Source: Lachnospiraceae bacterium UBA3316 (GTDB lineage Bacteria; Bacillota; Clostridia; Lachnospirales; Lachnospiraceae). Taken from it: 38,905 nucleotides of DNA. A model generated the notes under the pieces. The model worked only from the letters and a program-made list of their open reading frames with translations. It made no database searches and had not been told where the DNA came from. Below are positions 23,516 to 31,986 of the stretch, in pieces. Numbering within the stretch: position 1 is the first letter of the stretch; each line of letters starts with the position of its first letter. The DNA lies in the NCBI GenBank assembly GCA_002361955.1, contig DESK01000045.1, positions 1 to 38,905 on the forward strand. Direction: 5' to 3'. Both the position numbers and the translations under genes were made by a program.

Positions 23516-26500
23516 ATGAAGAAGAGTAACAGACAGATAAAGAAACTTTGTTCTTCTTTTTTAGCCTTCGCGATGGTGTTTACGACTGCTTTTGGCGGCG
23601 TCGGACTGACCACCCAGGCAGAGGAGAATGAGCTTACGTTTACGGAAGTCGCTGTTCCCAACGGGGACTTTGAGTCTGGCCAGACGGTCTGGACCTTTAC
23701 CGGCGAGGGGACAAGTGACGCGGAAACCACCTACTGGAGGATTTTTTCCAATCAGCATGCCCAGGCCAACAAGACGAACTGCTATGAGGTGTGCAACAAA
23801 AATCACGGTTCCGCCTCAAGCTATACGGTTTCCCAGACAGTGGAAGGCCTTGTGCCCGGCACCTACAAGGCGTCCATCGAGGCAGCGGGGGGAAATGACC
23901 CGGGAACGATGACGGCTTCTCTGACGGCGGGCGGACAGTCTGTCAGCCTGACGCCGGCAAAGTGGGATGAATGGATCACCTATACGACGGATATCTTTGC
24001 TGTGGACGCCTCCGGAACCTGCGACATCCAGATCGAGGTCACAGCGGAAAACCAGTATATCAACCTGGACAATGTAAAGCTTTGGAGACAGGCGGAGACA
24101 GGCCCGAAGACGGTGGATTCCGTGCAGGCCATCCATCAGAAGCTTTCTGCGGGAAGCACCTTTACGGCTCCTGCCCAGGCAGTGGTGCTCTATTCCGACG
24201 GTACCAGCGCGTTTTTTGATGTGGCATGGGATGAGGAAGAGCTGGCGGCTGTGAATACGGCGGAGGCAGGAAAGACGTTTACCGTACACGGCGCGGTGGC
24301 TGTGGAAGGCCAGTCCTACGAGGCAGTCCTGACGGTGGAGATCCTGGATGCCTCCCATCTGGTGCAGGATGTGGAGGAGGACGCCATGGGTTCCGTGGAG
24401 TTTAACGAGAACTGGCAGTTCTATCTGGCAACCCGCACGCCGGAGGTGGCGGAAGGCGGCTTTACGGCAGGCGTGAAAGACGCCGGGGATTATACCACGG
24501 ATGAGATCGTGGCTGAGGATTTCAATGACCTGGGCTGGAGAACTGTGGATGTTCCCCATGATTTCAGCATCGAGGGCGCCAAGACGGCGGGCTCTGTGGA
24601 TTCCCAGGCGTATTTGCAGGGCGGCCTGGGCTATTACAGGAAAAAGTTTACCGTGCCCGCTTCCATGGAGGGAAGCAAGATCCTCGCTCTTGATTTTGAG
24701 GGCGTTTATCAGAACAGCGTCATTTACTTAAACGGCAGGAAGGTGGGAAGCTATCCCAGCGGTTACACAGGCTTCGCCGTGGATATCACAGATGACGTAA
24801 AATACGGGCAGGAAAATGTCCTGGTAGTGAAGGTACAGAACATGTCCCCGTCAGGACGCTGGTATACGGGCAGCGGCATCACCCGCCCGGTACATCTGAC
24901 GGTAGATAATAAACTGCATTTCAACAGGAACGGCATTACCCTTACAACGCCGACTCTGCAGGAGGATTATGAGAAGAGCGGCACGGCCTATCTGGAAGTA
25001 GAGGGCAAAGGGTATTCTGACGCGGGAAATTCCAATGCTTATATGAAAGTGACCGTATATGATGCGGAAGGAAAGCAGGTGGCGGAGAAGCAGATGGAGC
25101 CGACGGCCCTGAATCCGTCCACAGCCTTCACCTTCACGCTGACGGGAAACAATGCAGTGGAAATTCCCCAGGTGCAGCTGTGGTATCCCTGGAATCTGGG
25201 AACTCCCTATCTCTACACCGTAAAGACAGACCTGTATATGCAGGAAAACGGCGGTACAGGAGAATACCTGCTGGTAGATTCTGAGGAGACGGAGTACGGC
25301 TTCCGCTGGGTAGAGGTAAAAGAGACGACCAGCGATCCCACAAGCGGCGGCCTTTACGTGAACGGAAAATATACGAAGGTGCAGGGCGTTGACCTTCACC
25401 ATGATTCAGGTGCCCTGGGCGCGGCCAGCTATACGGACGCCTATGAGCGCGAGTTTGATAAACTGATGGGTATGGGCGTAAACGCCTACCGTACCTCCCA
25501 CTGCCCGCCCTCCAAGCAGGCCATTGAGGTTTGCAGGAGAAAAGGTATTATGGTGGTGGAAGAGGCCTTTGACGGATGGGGAAGGACAAAGGCTACGTAT
25601 GATTTCGGCACGTTCTTCTTCCAGGAGGTTCCGGCAGGCTGGGAGGGCTTAAAGCCCAACGGCTATCAGGAGGTTCCAAAACCGGCTACAGATTATGAAG
25701 GCGCAAAGCTGACCTGGAGCGACTGGGTGATCCAGGAGATGGTAAACAGGGATAAAAATGAACCCTCCATCATTGCCTGGTCCATCGGAAACGAGGTCCG
25801 GGGGTGCGGCACAAAACCGTCCTGGTATAACGAGAAGCAGTATGACCTGCTGGGTGTGAACCCATCTGGAATGAACGAGTACACGGAGGCTGTCCGCCTG
25901 ATGAAGAACGTAAAGGCGGCAGACGGCACACGCTACGTGCTGATGGGCGGCGACCAGGAAAGAAGCGTGCCCAGCGCGACAAACGTATGGGGACTGGTCA
26001 ACCAGGTGCTTGACGGGTACGGGCTGAATTACAATACAGCGAAATCCGTGGACGGCCTGATGGACCGTTTCTCCATCGGAGACGGCACCCTGCTGGGAAC
26101 GGGGACAAAGACCTTCTTCTTTGAGTCAGAGTCTTCCTCCCAGACGTCTTCCAGAGGCGTCTATCTGGATCCCCAGTTTACCAATACGGGTATCAACCAG
26201 ACGCCGGGCCACAGAGGCGGTTCCAACTATGACAACGATTTTGCTTCCTGGACCATGTCCAATGAGTATGGCCTGAAGAAGGACAGAGACAGAAAGAGCT
26301 TTATCGGCCAGTTCATCTGGTCAGGCTTCGACTACTTAGGAGAGCCGACGCCCTATGCGATCTATCCGGTGGGAGTATCCTCCTTTGGAGCCATCGACAC
26401 GGCAGGTTTCCCGAAGGATTCCTTCTATCTGTACAAGAGCCAGTGGGTGAAGGAGCCCATGGTGCACCTGCTTCCCGGAAACTGGGATCAGTGGCACGAG

Positions 26501-29500
26501 GGTGAGACGGTAGAGGTATGGGTAAATACGAACCAGCCGTCCGCAGAGCTGTTTTTGAATGGAGAGTCTCTTGGAAAGAAGAGCTTTGATGAGAAGGAGA
26601 CGGCCTACGGCAAGAAGTATTATGAGACGTCTGAAAAAACGGCAGACGATAAAACCTGGGGAGACGCGGAAAATCCGGGAGGCTACACCAGCAAGGGCGC
26701 CGTTCTGGACGAGGGTGAAATGAATTCCGGTAAGCTGCATCTGACCTGGCAGGTTCCCTACACACCGGGAACTCTGGAGGTGAAGGCCTACAATGCCGAC
26801 GGCAGCGTGGCAGCCACCGACAGTGTGACCACTTCTAAGACTCCGTACACCATCCAGGCCGTGGCAGACAAGACGGTTCTGGCAGCTGACGGCAGCAGCC
26901 TCTCCTACGTGGAATGTACGGTCGTGGATGAGAACGGAAATATGGTTCCCGACGCGGCCAACCTGGTGAAGTTCTCCGTATCAGGAGCAGCCTCCATCGT
27001 GGGTGTTGACAACGGAAAGCAGGAGAGCGCAGAGCTTTATAAATACGGAAATGTTGAGCGCAGCAGCTATTCTGAGCGGTCTGCCTACAACGGCAAGGTA
27101 CTGGTGATTTTAAGCTCCGGAAAAGAGGCAGGAGATGCCCTGCTGACGATTTCCGCAGAGGATTTAAAGCCGGTCCAGGTGGCCCTGAAGGTGACAGAGG
27201 ACGGCACAGGCGAGGCGCCTGCAGCGCCTGCAGTGACAGGTGAGGAAGTCTCTGTAGATCCGGTAGCTGTCACCGTTCCGGAGGGAATGGATGTAACGCT
27301 TCCGTCCGCAGTGCGGGTGCATTACACCGGCAGCGCAGGTGACTATACTGTGATGCGCCAAGTAGTATGGGGAGTACTCGCAGAGGGTAAGGCAGAGGGA
27401 ACCGTGGAAGGCTGCAGCCTGAAGGCATCTGCATCCGTAAACCAGGATGCGGCGGCCCAGACAGACACGGAGCTTGCCACAAACAAGGCGGAGGCGACGG
27501 CTTCCTTTACAGGTTCCACAGGGAATTATCCCGCAAATATGGTGGACGGCAATGCAGGCACAAGCTGGACCAACGCTTACAGCCGAGGCGCGTCTGTACT
27601 GCTTCCGGCCAACAGCGCTTCCAGAAGATCCGAGTATGTGGAGTTTTCCTGGCAGGAGGCCCAGGTGATGAATCAGATCGCCCTGACCTTTACAGGAGCC
27701 AGAGGCACGGAGATCCCCGCTGTCCTGGAGGCGGAATACTGGGACGGCGCGGACTGGGCGAAGGTGCGCAGCCAGGTGACAATTACCAGGGACGACACGG
27801 TAGTGATGCAGTTTGTACCCGTATATGCGGAGAAGGTAAGGGTGTACATGGAAAATGCCACGCCTTACAGCAGCACGGGAAATATGGCAGTTTCTGAGGC
27901 GTCTGTGAAGCTGAGCACAGAGGAGTTCGGTATGCAGGCGGTGCTGACAGACGGCGAGGCTGTGGTTGGACAAACGGCTTCCGTGAATGTACAGCTTACG
28001 AACCTGCCGGAAGGACGCCCGGTTAAAGAGATGAAATTCTCCCTGGCGTATGATGAAGCGGTATTTGAAAATGTACAGGCCGTTCTGGCCGATGGCGTGG
28101 AGGGAACCTTGACTTCCGCGGAGGCAGACGGAAAGGCAGTATATACCTACACCAACGAGAAGGGTCTTACGGAGGGCGCTGATTCCTTTATGACGATCAC
28201 CCTCCAGGCGAAAAAGGACGCGGTCACAGGCAGCAGCAGCGTAACCCTGGCAGACCTGTCCGCCAAGGATACGGAGGGCGCAGACGTATCTGTCAGCGCA
28301 GTTTCTGCTCAGGTGATTGTGAAGGAACGCCCCATCACAGGGGAGGTGACGTACCTGTCCGACATGGATTGGGTGAGCGCCACATCCGGCTGGGAGAGTG
28401 TAGAGAGAGATAAGCATTGCAACGGCGCGTCATCAGCCGGCATTGCCCTGTCTGTTGACGGCGTGCGGACACCTTTTGAAAAGGGACTGGGAGCCTGCGC
28501 GAACTCGGAGATCATTTATGATCTCAGCAGCATCAGCGCATCCCTTGACGAAGGGGAAACCCTTTACTTCCAGGCCTATGTGGGCGTGGATTACTTCAAG
28601 AGGGAAGCGAACAGGAACGGTGACGGAATGTACTTCAAAGTGTATGCATCCATCAATGGGGAGGAGAAGGAGCTGTACGCCTCAAAACTGCTGGATACCA
28701 ACACGGAAGCAGAGCGGATCAGCCTTGATATCACGGGAGCCAGCCGCTTAAGGCTTGTGATGGACCAGAATGTGGGGAACAGCCACGACAACGGCGACTG
28801 GGCAGACGCGAAGCTGATTCTCGTTCCCGATCCCAACGCGGCCGATAAGACGGTGCTGAAGGCAGCGCTGGATGCGGCAAGGCTTTTGAAGGCGGAGGAC
28901 TACACCGTGGATACGGCCCAGGCGCTGGCAGCAGCCATGGAAAAGGCAGAAAGCGTCTATGGAAATAAGAAGGCCACTCAGGAGGAGACAGACGCGGCGG
29001 CAGCTGCCCTCCAGAAGGCTGTGGAGAATCTGAAGGTTCCGGGAGCCCAGGAGTATCAGGAGCTTTTAACGCAGATCAAGGCAAAAGAAACAGAGATCGC
29101 GGGACTTCAAAAAGAGCTTGCGGAGAAGCAGGAAAGCCTCACGGGCCTGCAGGAGCAGCTGGAAGAGAAAAACCAGACACTGCAGGATAAGGAAAAAGAG
29201 CTGAAAGCAGCGAAGGATCAGGTGACCCTGCTTCAGGGGCAGTTGGATGAGGCAGCCGGGGATGTGACAGAGCTTACGGCCCAGCTGAAAGAGGCACAGG
29301 ATCAGTTGGCAACACTTACAGGCGATAAGGCGGAGCTGGAAGGCCGCATACAGGGGCTGGAGAGTGAGATCGACCGTCTGGAGAGCTCACTGAAGGAGAC
29401 GGAGGATAAGATCTCTGCCGCAGAGCAGGAGAAGAGCGACCTGGAAGCACAGCTTGCCCAGGCCAGAAAAGAGGCGGATGAGGCGAAAGAGAAAGCCGAG

Positions 29501-30016
29501 AAGGCGGAAGAGGCAAAACAGGCCGCAGAGGCAGCCCTGAAAGCTGCAAAAGAAGAGCTGGAAAGGCTGAAAAATGAGGCCAGAGCCCTGAAGAAGGGAG
29601 ATACGGAGGAAGTCGGCGGTATCTTGTACCGGGTGACGGACGCCGAAAAGAACCTGGCTGAGGCTTACGGCACGGCAAAAGCCGTCGCGTCCAGCGTCAA
29701 GGTGGCTGATACCGTAGAAATTAATGGTGTGACCTGCAAAGTGACTTCCATCGGAGCAAGCGCCTTCGCGTCCATGACAAAGCTGAAGAAAGCTGTCATT
29801 GGCAAAAATGTCACCTCGATCGGAAAGAAAGCCTTCGCAGGCGACAAGCGCCTGAAGCTGATCCAGGTTAAGACCAGCCTGCTGAAAAAAGTAGGCAAGC
29901 AGGCCTTGAAGGGAATCTACGCAAAGGCTGTGATCAAAGTTCCCAAAGCCAAGAAAAAGGCTTACACAAAAGTGTTTAAGGGCAAGGGACAGAAAAAAAC
30001 CGTAAAGGTTAAATAG
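23516..30016 (+). CDS. Giant secreted multidomain GH2 beta-galactosidase-like enzyme
   Basis: A protein of about 2,166 residues. Order: signal peptide (1-~37, ending near TTQAEE); carbohydrate-binding-like beta domain (~40-185); Ig-like domain (~190-280); GH2 sugar-binding, Ig-like and TIM-barrel domains (~295-975); DUF4982 and Ig-like domains (~980-1300); F5/8-type-C/CBM32-like (~1320-1470); cohesin-like (~1473-1605); NPCBM-like (~1612-1770); FIVAR (~1776-1840); coiled coil (~1845-2022); BspA/LRR_5-like repeats with a lysine-rich tail (~2033-2166). The acid/base residue is Glu760 (WSIGNEV); the predicted nucleophile is Glu872 (FESESSSQTSSRG). The architecture resembles streptococcal BgaA-type enzymes and mucin-acting clostridial hydrolases, so terminal beta-galactose on host glycans is the likely substrate. 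No LPXTG motif is present. The ATG at 23516 follows AAAGGAG. Confidence 0.9.
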   Translation: MKKSNRQIKKLCSSFLAFAMVFTTAFGGVGLTTQAEENELTFTEVAVPNGDFESGQTVWTFTGEGTSDAETTYWRIFSNQHAQANKTNCYEVCNKNHGSASSYTVSQTVEGLVPGTYKASIEAAGGNDPGTMTASLTAGGQSVSLTPAKWDEWITYTTDIFAVDASGTCDIQIEVTAENQYINLDNVKLWRQAETGPKTVDSVQAIHQKLSAGSTFTAPAQAVVLYSDGTSAFFDVAWDEEELAAVNTAEAGKTFTVHGAVAVEGQSYEAVLTVEILDASHLVQDVEEDAMGSVEFNENWQFYLATRTPEVAEGGFTAGVKDAGDYTTDEIVAEDFNDLGWRTVDVPHDFSIEGAKTAGSVDSQAYLQGGLGYYRKKFTVPASMEGSKILALDFEGVYQNSVIYLNGRKVGSYPSGYTGFAVDITDDVKYGQENVLVVKVQNMSPSGRWYTGSGITRPVHLTVDNKLHFNRNGITLTTPTLQEDYEKSGTAYLEVEGKGYSDAGNSNAYMKVTVYDAEGKQVAEKQMEPTALNPSTAFTFTLTGNNAVEIPQVQLWYPWNLGTPYLYTVKTDLYMQENGGTGEYLLVDSEETEYGFRWVEVKETTSDPTSGGLYVNGKYTKVQGVDLHHDSGALGAASYTDAYEREFDKLMGMGVNAYRTSHCPPSKQAIEVCRRKGIMVVEEAFDGWGRTKATYDFGTFFFQEVPAGWEGLKPNGYQEVPKPATDYEGAKLTWSDWVIQEMVNRDKNEPSIIAWSIGNEVRGCGTKPSWYNEKQYDLLGVNPSGMNEYTEAVRLMKNVKAADGTRYVLMGGDQERSVPSATNVWGLVNQVLDGYGLNYNTAKSVDGLMDRFSIGDGTLLGTGTKTFFFESESSSQTSSRGVYLDPQFTNTGINQTPGHRGGSNYDNDFASWTMSNEYGLKKDRDRKSFIGQFIWSGFDYLGEPTPYAIYPVGVSSFGAIDTAGFPKDSFYLYKSQWVKEPMVHLLPGNWDQWHEGETVEVWVNTNQPSAELFLNGESLGKKSFDEKETAYGKKYYETSEKTADDKTWGDAENPGGYTSKGAVLDEGEMNSGKLHLTWQVPYTPGTLEVKAYNADGSVAATDSVTTSKTPYTIQAVADKTVLAADGSSLSYVECTVVDENGNMVPDAANLVKFSVSGAASIVGVDNGKQESAELYKYGNVERSSYSERSAYNGKVLVILSSGKEAGDALLTISAEDLKPVQVALKVTEDGTGEAPAAPAVTGEEVSVDPVAVTVPEGMDVTLPSAVRVHYTGSAGDYTVMRQVVWGVLAEGKAEGTVEGCSLKASASVNQDAAAQTDTELATNKAEATASFTGSTGNYPANMVDGNAGTSWTNAYSRGASVLLPANSASRRSEYVEFSWQEAQVMNQIALTFTGARGTEIPAVLEAEYWDGADWAKVRSQVTITRDDTVVMQFVPVYAEKVRVYMENATPYSSTGNMAVSEASVKLSTEEFGMQAVLTDGEAVVGQTASVNVQLTNLPEGRPVKEMKFSLAYDEAVFENVQAVLADGVEGTLTSAEADGKAVYTYTNEKGLTEGADSFMTITLQAKKDAVTGSSSVTLADLSAKDTEGADVSVSAVSAQVIVKERPITGEVTYLSDMDWVSATSGWESVERDKHCNGASSAGIALSVDGVRTPFEKGLGACANSEIIYDLSSISASLDEGETLYFQAYVGVDYFKREANRNGDGMYFKVYASINGEEKELYASKLLDTNTEAERISLDITGASRLRLVMDQNVGNSHDNGDWADAKLILVPDPNAADKTVLKAALDAARLLKAEDYTVDTAQALAAAMEKAESVYGNKKATQEETDAAAAALQKAVENLKVPGAQEYQELLTQIKAKETEIAGLQKELAEKQESLTGLQEQLEEKNQTLQDKEKELKAAKDQVTLLQGQLDEAAGDVTELTAQLKEAQDQLATLTGDKAELEGRIQGLESEIDRLESSLKETEDKISAAEQEKSDLEAQLAQARKEADEAKEKAEKAEEAKQAAEAALKAAKEELERLKNEARALKKGDTEEVGGILYRVTDAEKNLAEAYGTAKAVASSVKVADTVEINGVTCKVTSIGASAFASMTKLKKAVIGKNVTSIGKKAFAGDKRLKLIQVKTSLLKKVGKQALKGIYAKAVIKVPKAKKKAYTKVFKGKGQKKTVKVK

Positions 30017-30048
30017 CGTACAAACAGTAAGCGTTTTACTGAGAATGA

Positions 30049-30105
30049 GAATACCCCATGGGATGCCGGGCGGTCTGCGCTGGGAATCCCATGGGGATTC
30101 TTTTT
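30049..30105 (+). terminator. Intrinsic terminator after the giant GH2 gene
   Basis: GAAT-A-CCCCATGGGAT (30049-30064) pairs with ATCCCATGGGGATTC (30086-30100), with one bulge and a long loop, followed by TTTTT. Confidence 0.85.
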
Positions 30106-30124
30106 GCAAAAATCATGTTATAAT
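30097..30124 (+). promoter_or_regulatory. Candidate promoter of the metallohydrolase gene
   Basis: A perfect TATAAT at 30119-30124 has ATTCTT (30097-30102) 16 bp upstream. The -35 overlaps the preceding terminator. It lies about 40 bp before the next start codon. Confidence 0.4.
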
Positions 30125-30165
30125 GGGTGACAGAGAAAGGCTGTAAAAAGAAGCGGGAGGGAAAG

Positions 30166-31005
30166 ATGAAACTGACAGTATTGGTTGAAAACACAAAAAG
30201 CGATCCGAGGCTGATCTGCGAGCATGGGCTGAGCCTTCTGATCGAAGAAAACGGGAGGAAGCTGCTCTTGGATGCGGGCAGCTCGGGAGCCTTTATGGAA
30301 AACGCCGGGCTTCTGGGAAAGGAACTGGGGGATGTGTCTGTCTGTGTGCTGTCCCATGGACATTATGACCATTCCACAGGCTTTGTGAAATTTCTGGAGA
30401 AAAACCGAAAAGCTGTGCTCTATGCCATGAAAACTGCGGGGGAGGATTATTGGTCCGGTTCCGGGGAAGGGCTTCACTATATCGGGATTCCCCGGGAGCT
30501 GAAGGAGAAGGAGGACAGGATGTGTCTGCTGGACAGCGTCACAGAGATTGCTTCCGGTATCTGGATCGTCCCTCACAGCACGGAGGGACTTGAAAAAATC
30601 GGCTGCCAGAAGAAGCTGTATCGGAGGGAGGGGGAGAACTGCCGGCCCGATGATTTTTCACACGAGCTGACGCTGGTGTACGAGACGGAAAAGGGACTTG
30701 TTTTATTTAACAGCTGTTCCCATGGAGGGATTGAAACGATTGTCACAGAAGTGAAACGTGCCTTTCACGGAAAGAATCTTTATGGATTTGTGGGGGGCCT
30801 TCATATGAAGGGAACGCGCGGAGGCGAGGAAATCTGCACCTTCACCGGGGAGGACGTGGAGAAGATGGCAGAGTTTCTGCTGGACAGCGGCCTGGAGGTG
30901 TTGTACACGGGCCATTGTACGGGGGAGGCGGGCCTGGCTATGCTGAGGGAAAAGCTTGGCCGGGTGGTGCAAAGGATACGGACAGGGGATGTGGTAACGC
31001 TCTGA
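30166..31005 (+). CDS. Metallo-beta-lactamase-fold hydrolase (COG1237 type)
   Basis: A 279-residue MBL-fold protein. The zinc-binding signature HxHxDH is SHGHYDHSTG (His64, His66, Asp68, His69). Further ligands are in SCSHGGIETI and in the C-terminal YTGHCTGE. The layout matches the COG1237 group, often labelled 7,8-dihydropterin-6-methyl-(ribofuranosyl)aminobenzene phosphate synthase after an archaeal member. In Firmicutes the real substrate of this group is unknown, so only a metal-dependent hydrolase is claimed. The ATG at 30166 has GGGAGGG upstream. It is convergent with the methyltransferase gene, with 8 bp between their stop codons. Confidence 0.85.
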   Translation: MKLTVLVENTKSDPRLICEHGLSLLIEENGRKLLLDAGSSGAFMENAGLLGKELGDVSVCVLSHGHYDHSTGFVKFLEKNRKAVLYAMKTAGEDYWSGSGEGLHYIGIPRELKEKEDRMCLLDSVTEIASGIWIVPHSTEGLEKIGCQKKLYRREGENCRPDDFSHELTLVYETEKGLVLFNSCSHGGIETIVTEVKRAFHGKNLYGFVGGLHMKGTRGGEEICTFTGEDVEKMAEFLLDSGLEVLYTGHCTGEAGLAMLREKLGRVVQRIRTGDVVTL

Positions 31006-31013
31006 ACCTATGG

Positions 31014-31847
31014 TCAGTCCGGCCGTCTGCCAAGCTGCCAGAAGGCCACTGCGCTGGCGGCAGCCACGTTCAGGGAATCCACGCTGTGGGACATGGGGAT
31101 GCGCACGGTGTAGTCGCAGTCCGCGATTGTTTCCGGAGCCAGCCCGTCTCCCTCCGTGCCCAGGACGATGGCCAGTTTTTCGATCTCTGCAAGACGTGGA
31201 TCGTGGATCGGGACCGAAGCGTCGGTGAGGGCCATGGCGGCAGTTTGAAAGCCCATGTCTTTTAAGAGGCGGATGCCGGGATCGGGCCACTGGAAGTCCT
31301 CCTGCCCCAGGAAGGTCCAGGGAATCTGAAAGACTGTCCCCATGCTGACACGGATCGCCCGGCGGTACAGAGGATTGCTGCAGGCCGGCGTAAGCAGGAC
31401 GGCGTCCATGTGCAGGGCCGCCGCGGAGCGGAAGATCGCGCCCACGTTGGTGGGATTTACCACATTTTCCAGGACGGCGACCCGGCGGGCGTTTTCACAG
31501 ACTTCTTCCACTCTCCGGAGGGGCGGGCGGCCCATGGCGCAGAGAGCGCCTCTCGTCATGGGAAAGCCGGTGAGGTGGCGCAGGACGTCATACTCTGCCG
31601 TGTAGATGGGAATGGAGCCGCAGCGGGCGATGATATCCCGGGCCTCCCCCTCAATGTGCTTTCTTTCCAGCAGCATGGAGACGGGCACGCATCCTGCGTC
31701 CAGGGCGCGGGCGATCACTTTGGGACTTTCCGCGATGAAAAGTCCCTTTTCCGGTTCATGGCGGTTCAAAAGCTGATTTTCTGTCATCCGGGCATAAACA
31801 TCCAGGCCGGGAGACGCAAGATCAGTGATTTCTATGATATTGGACAT
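31014..31847 (-). CDS. TrmH/SpoU-family RNA 2'-O-methyltransferase
   Basis: A 277-residue SPOUT methyltransferase. An N-terminal RNA-substrate-binding domain (about 20-110) precedes the knotted catalytic domain, with motif 1 NPTNVGAIFRSAAAL, motif 2 LGTEGDGL and motif 3 IPMSHSVDSLNVAAASA. It should transfer a methyl group from SAM to a ribose 2'-OH of rRNA or tRNA; which position cannot be told. AAGGAG lies 8 nt before the ATG at 31847. It points away from lacZ, with the two upstream regions sharing about 140 bp. Confidence 0.92.
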   Translation of the reverse strand: MSNIIEITDLASPGLDVYARMTENQLLNRHEPEKGLFIAESPKVIARALDAGCVPVSMLLERKHIEGEARDIIARCGSIPIYTAEYDVLRHLTGFPMTRGALCAMGRPPLRRVEEVCENARRVAVLENVVNPTNVGAIFRSAAALHMDAVLLTPACSNPLYRRAIRVSMGTVFQIPWTFLGQEDFQWPDPGIRLLKDMGFQTAAMALTDASVPIHDPRLAEIEKLAIVLGTEGDGLAPETIADCDYTVRIPMSHSVDSLNVAAASAVAFWQLGRRPD

Positions 31848-31946
31848 GATGGAATCTCCTTTTTCAAAACATTACTGCAATTATAATACCTGGGTGCCAA
31901 GGATGCAAGGAATTCAATATTTTGTACCCATTTGCCCCCTACCCCG

Positions 31947-31955
31947 TGGTATAAT
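31947..31955 (+). promoter_or_regulatory. Extended -10 promoter of lacZ
   Basis: TGGTATAAT is a perfect extended -10 (TATAAT 31950-31955). No good -35 hexamer is placed at 17 bp, which is usual for extended -10 promoters. It is 32 bp before the lacZ start. Confidence 0.5.
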
Positions 31956-31986
31956 AAGCGTATCTACAGGAGAGGGGAATAAGGAT

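Noticed and set aside
27164..28417. 417-codon open frame on the minus strand inside the giant GH2 gene
   Set aside because: Low-complexity His/Arg/Cys-rich translation typical of an antisense shadow; the plus-strand domains are continuous through it.
29050..29580. Repetitive Glu/Lys/Gln-rich stretch, considered as a repeat array or CRISPR-like region
   Set aside because: It encodes an ordinary heptad coiled coil in frame with the GH2 protein; no DNA-level repeat-spacer pattern is present.
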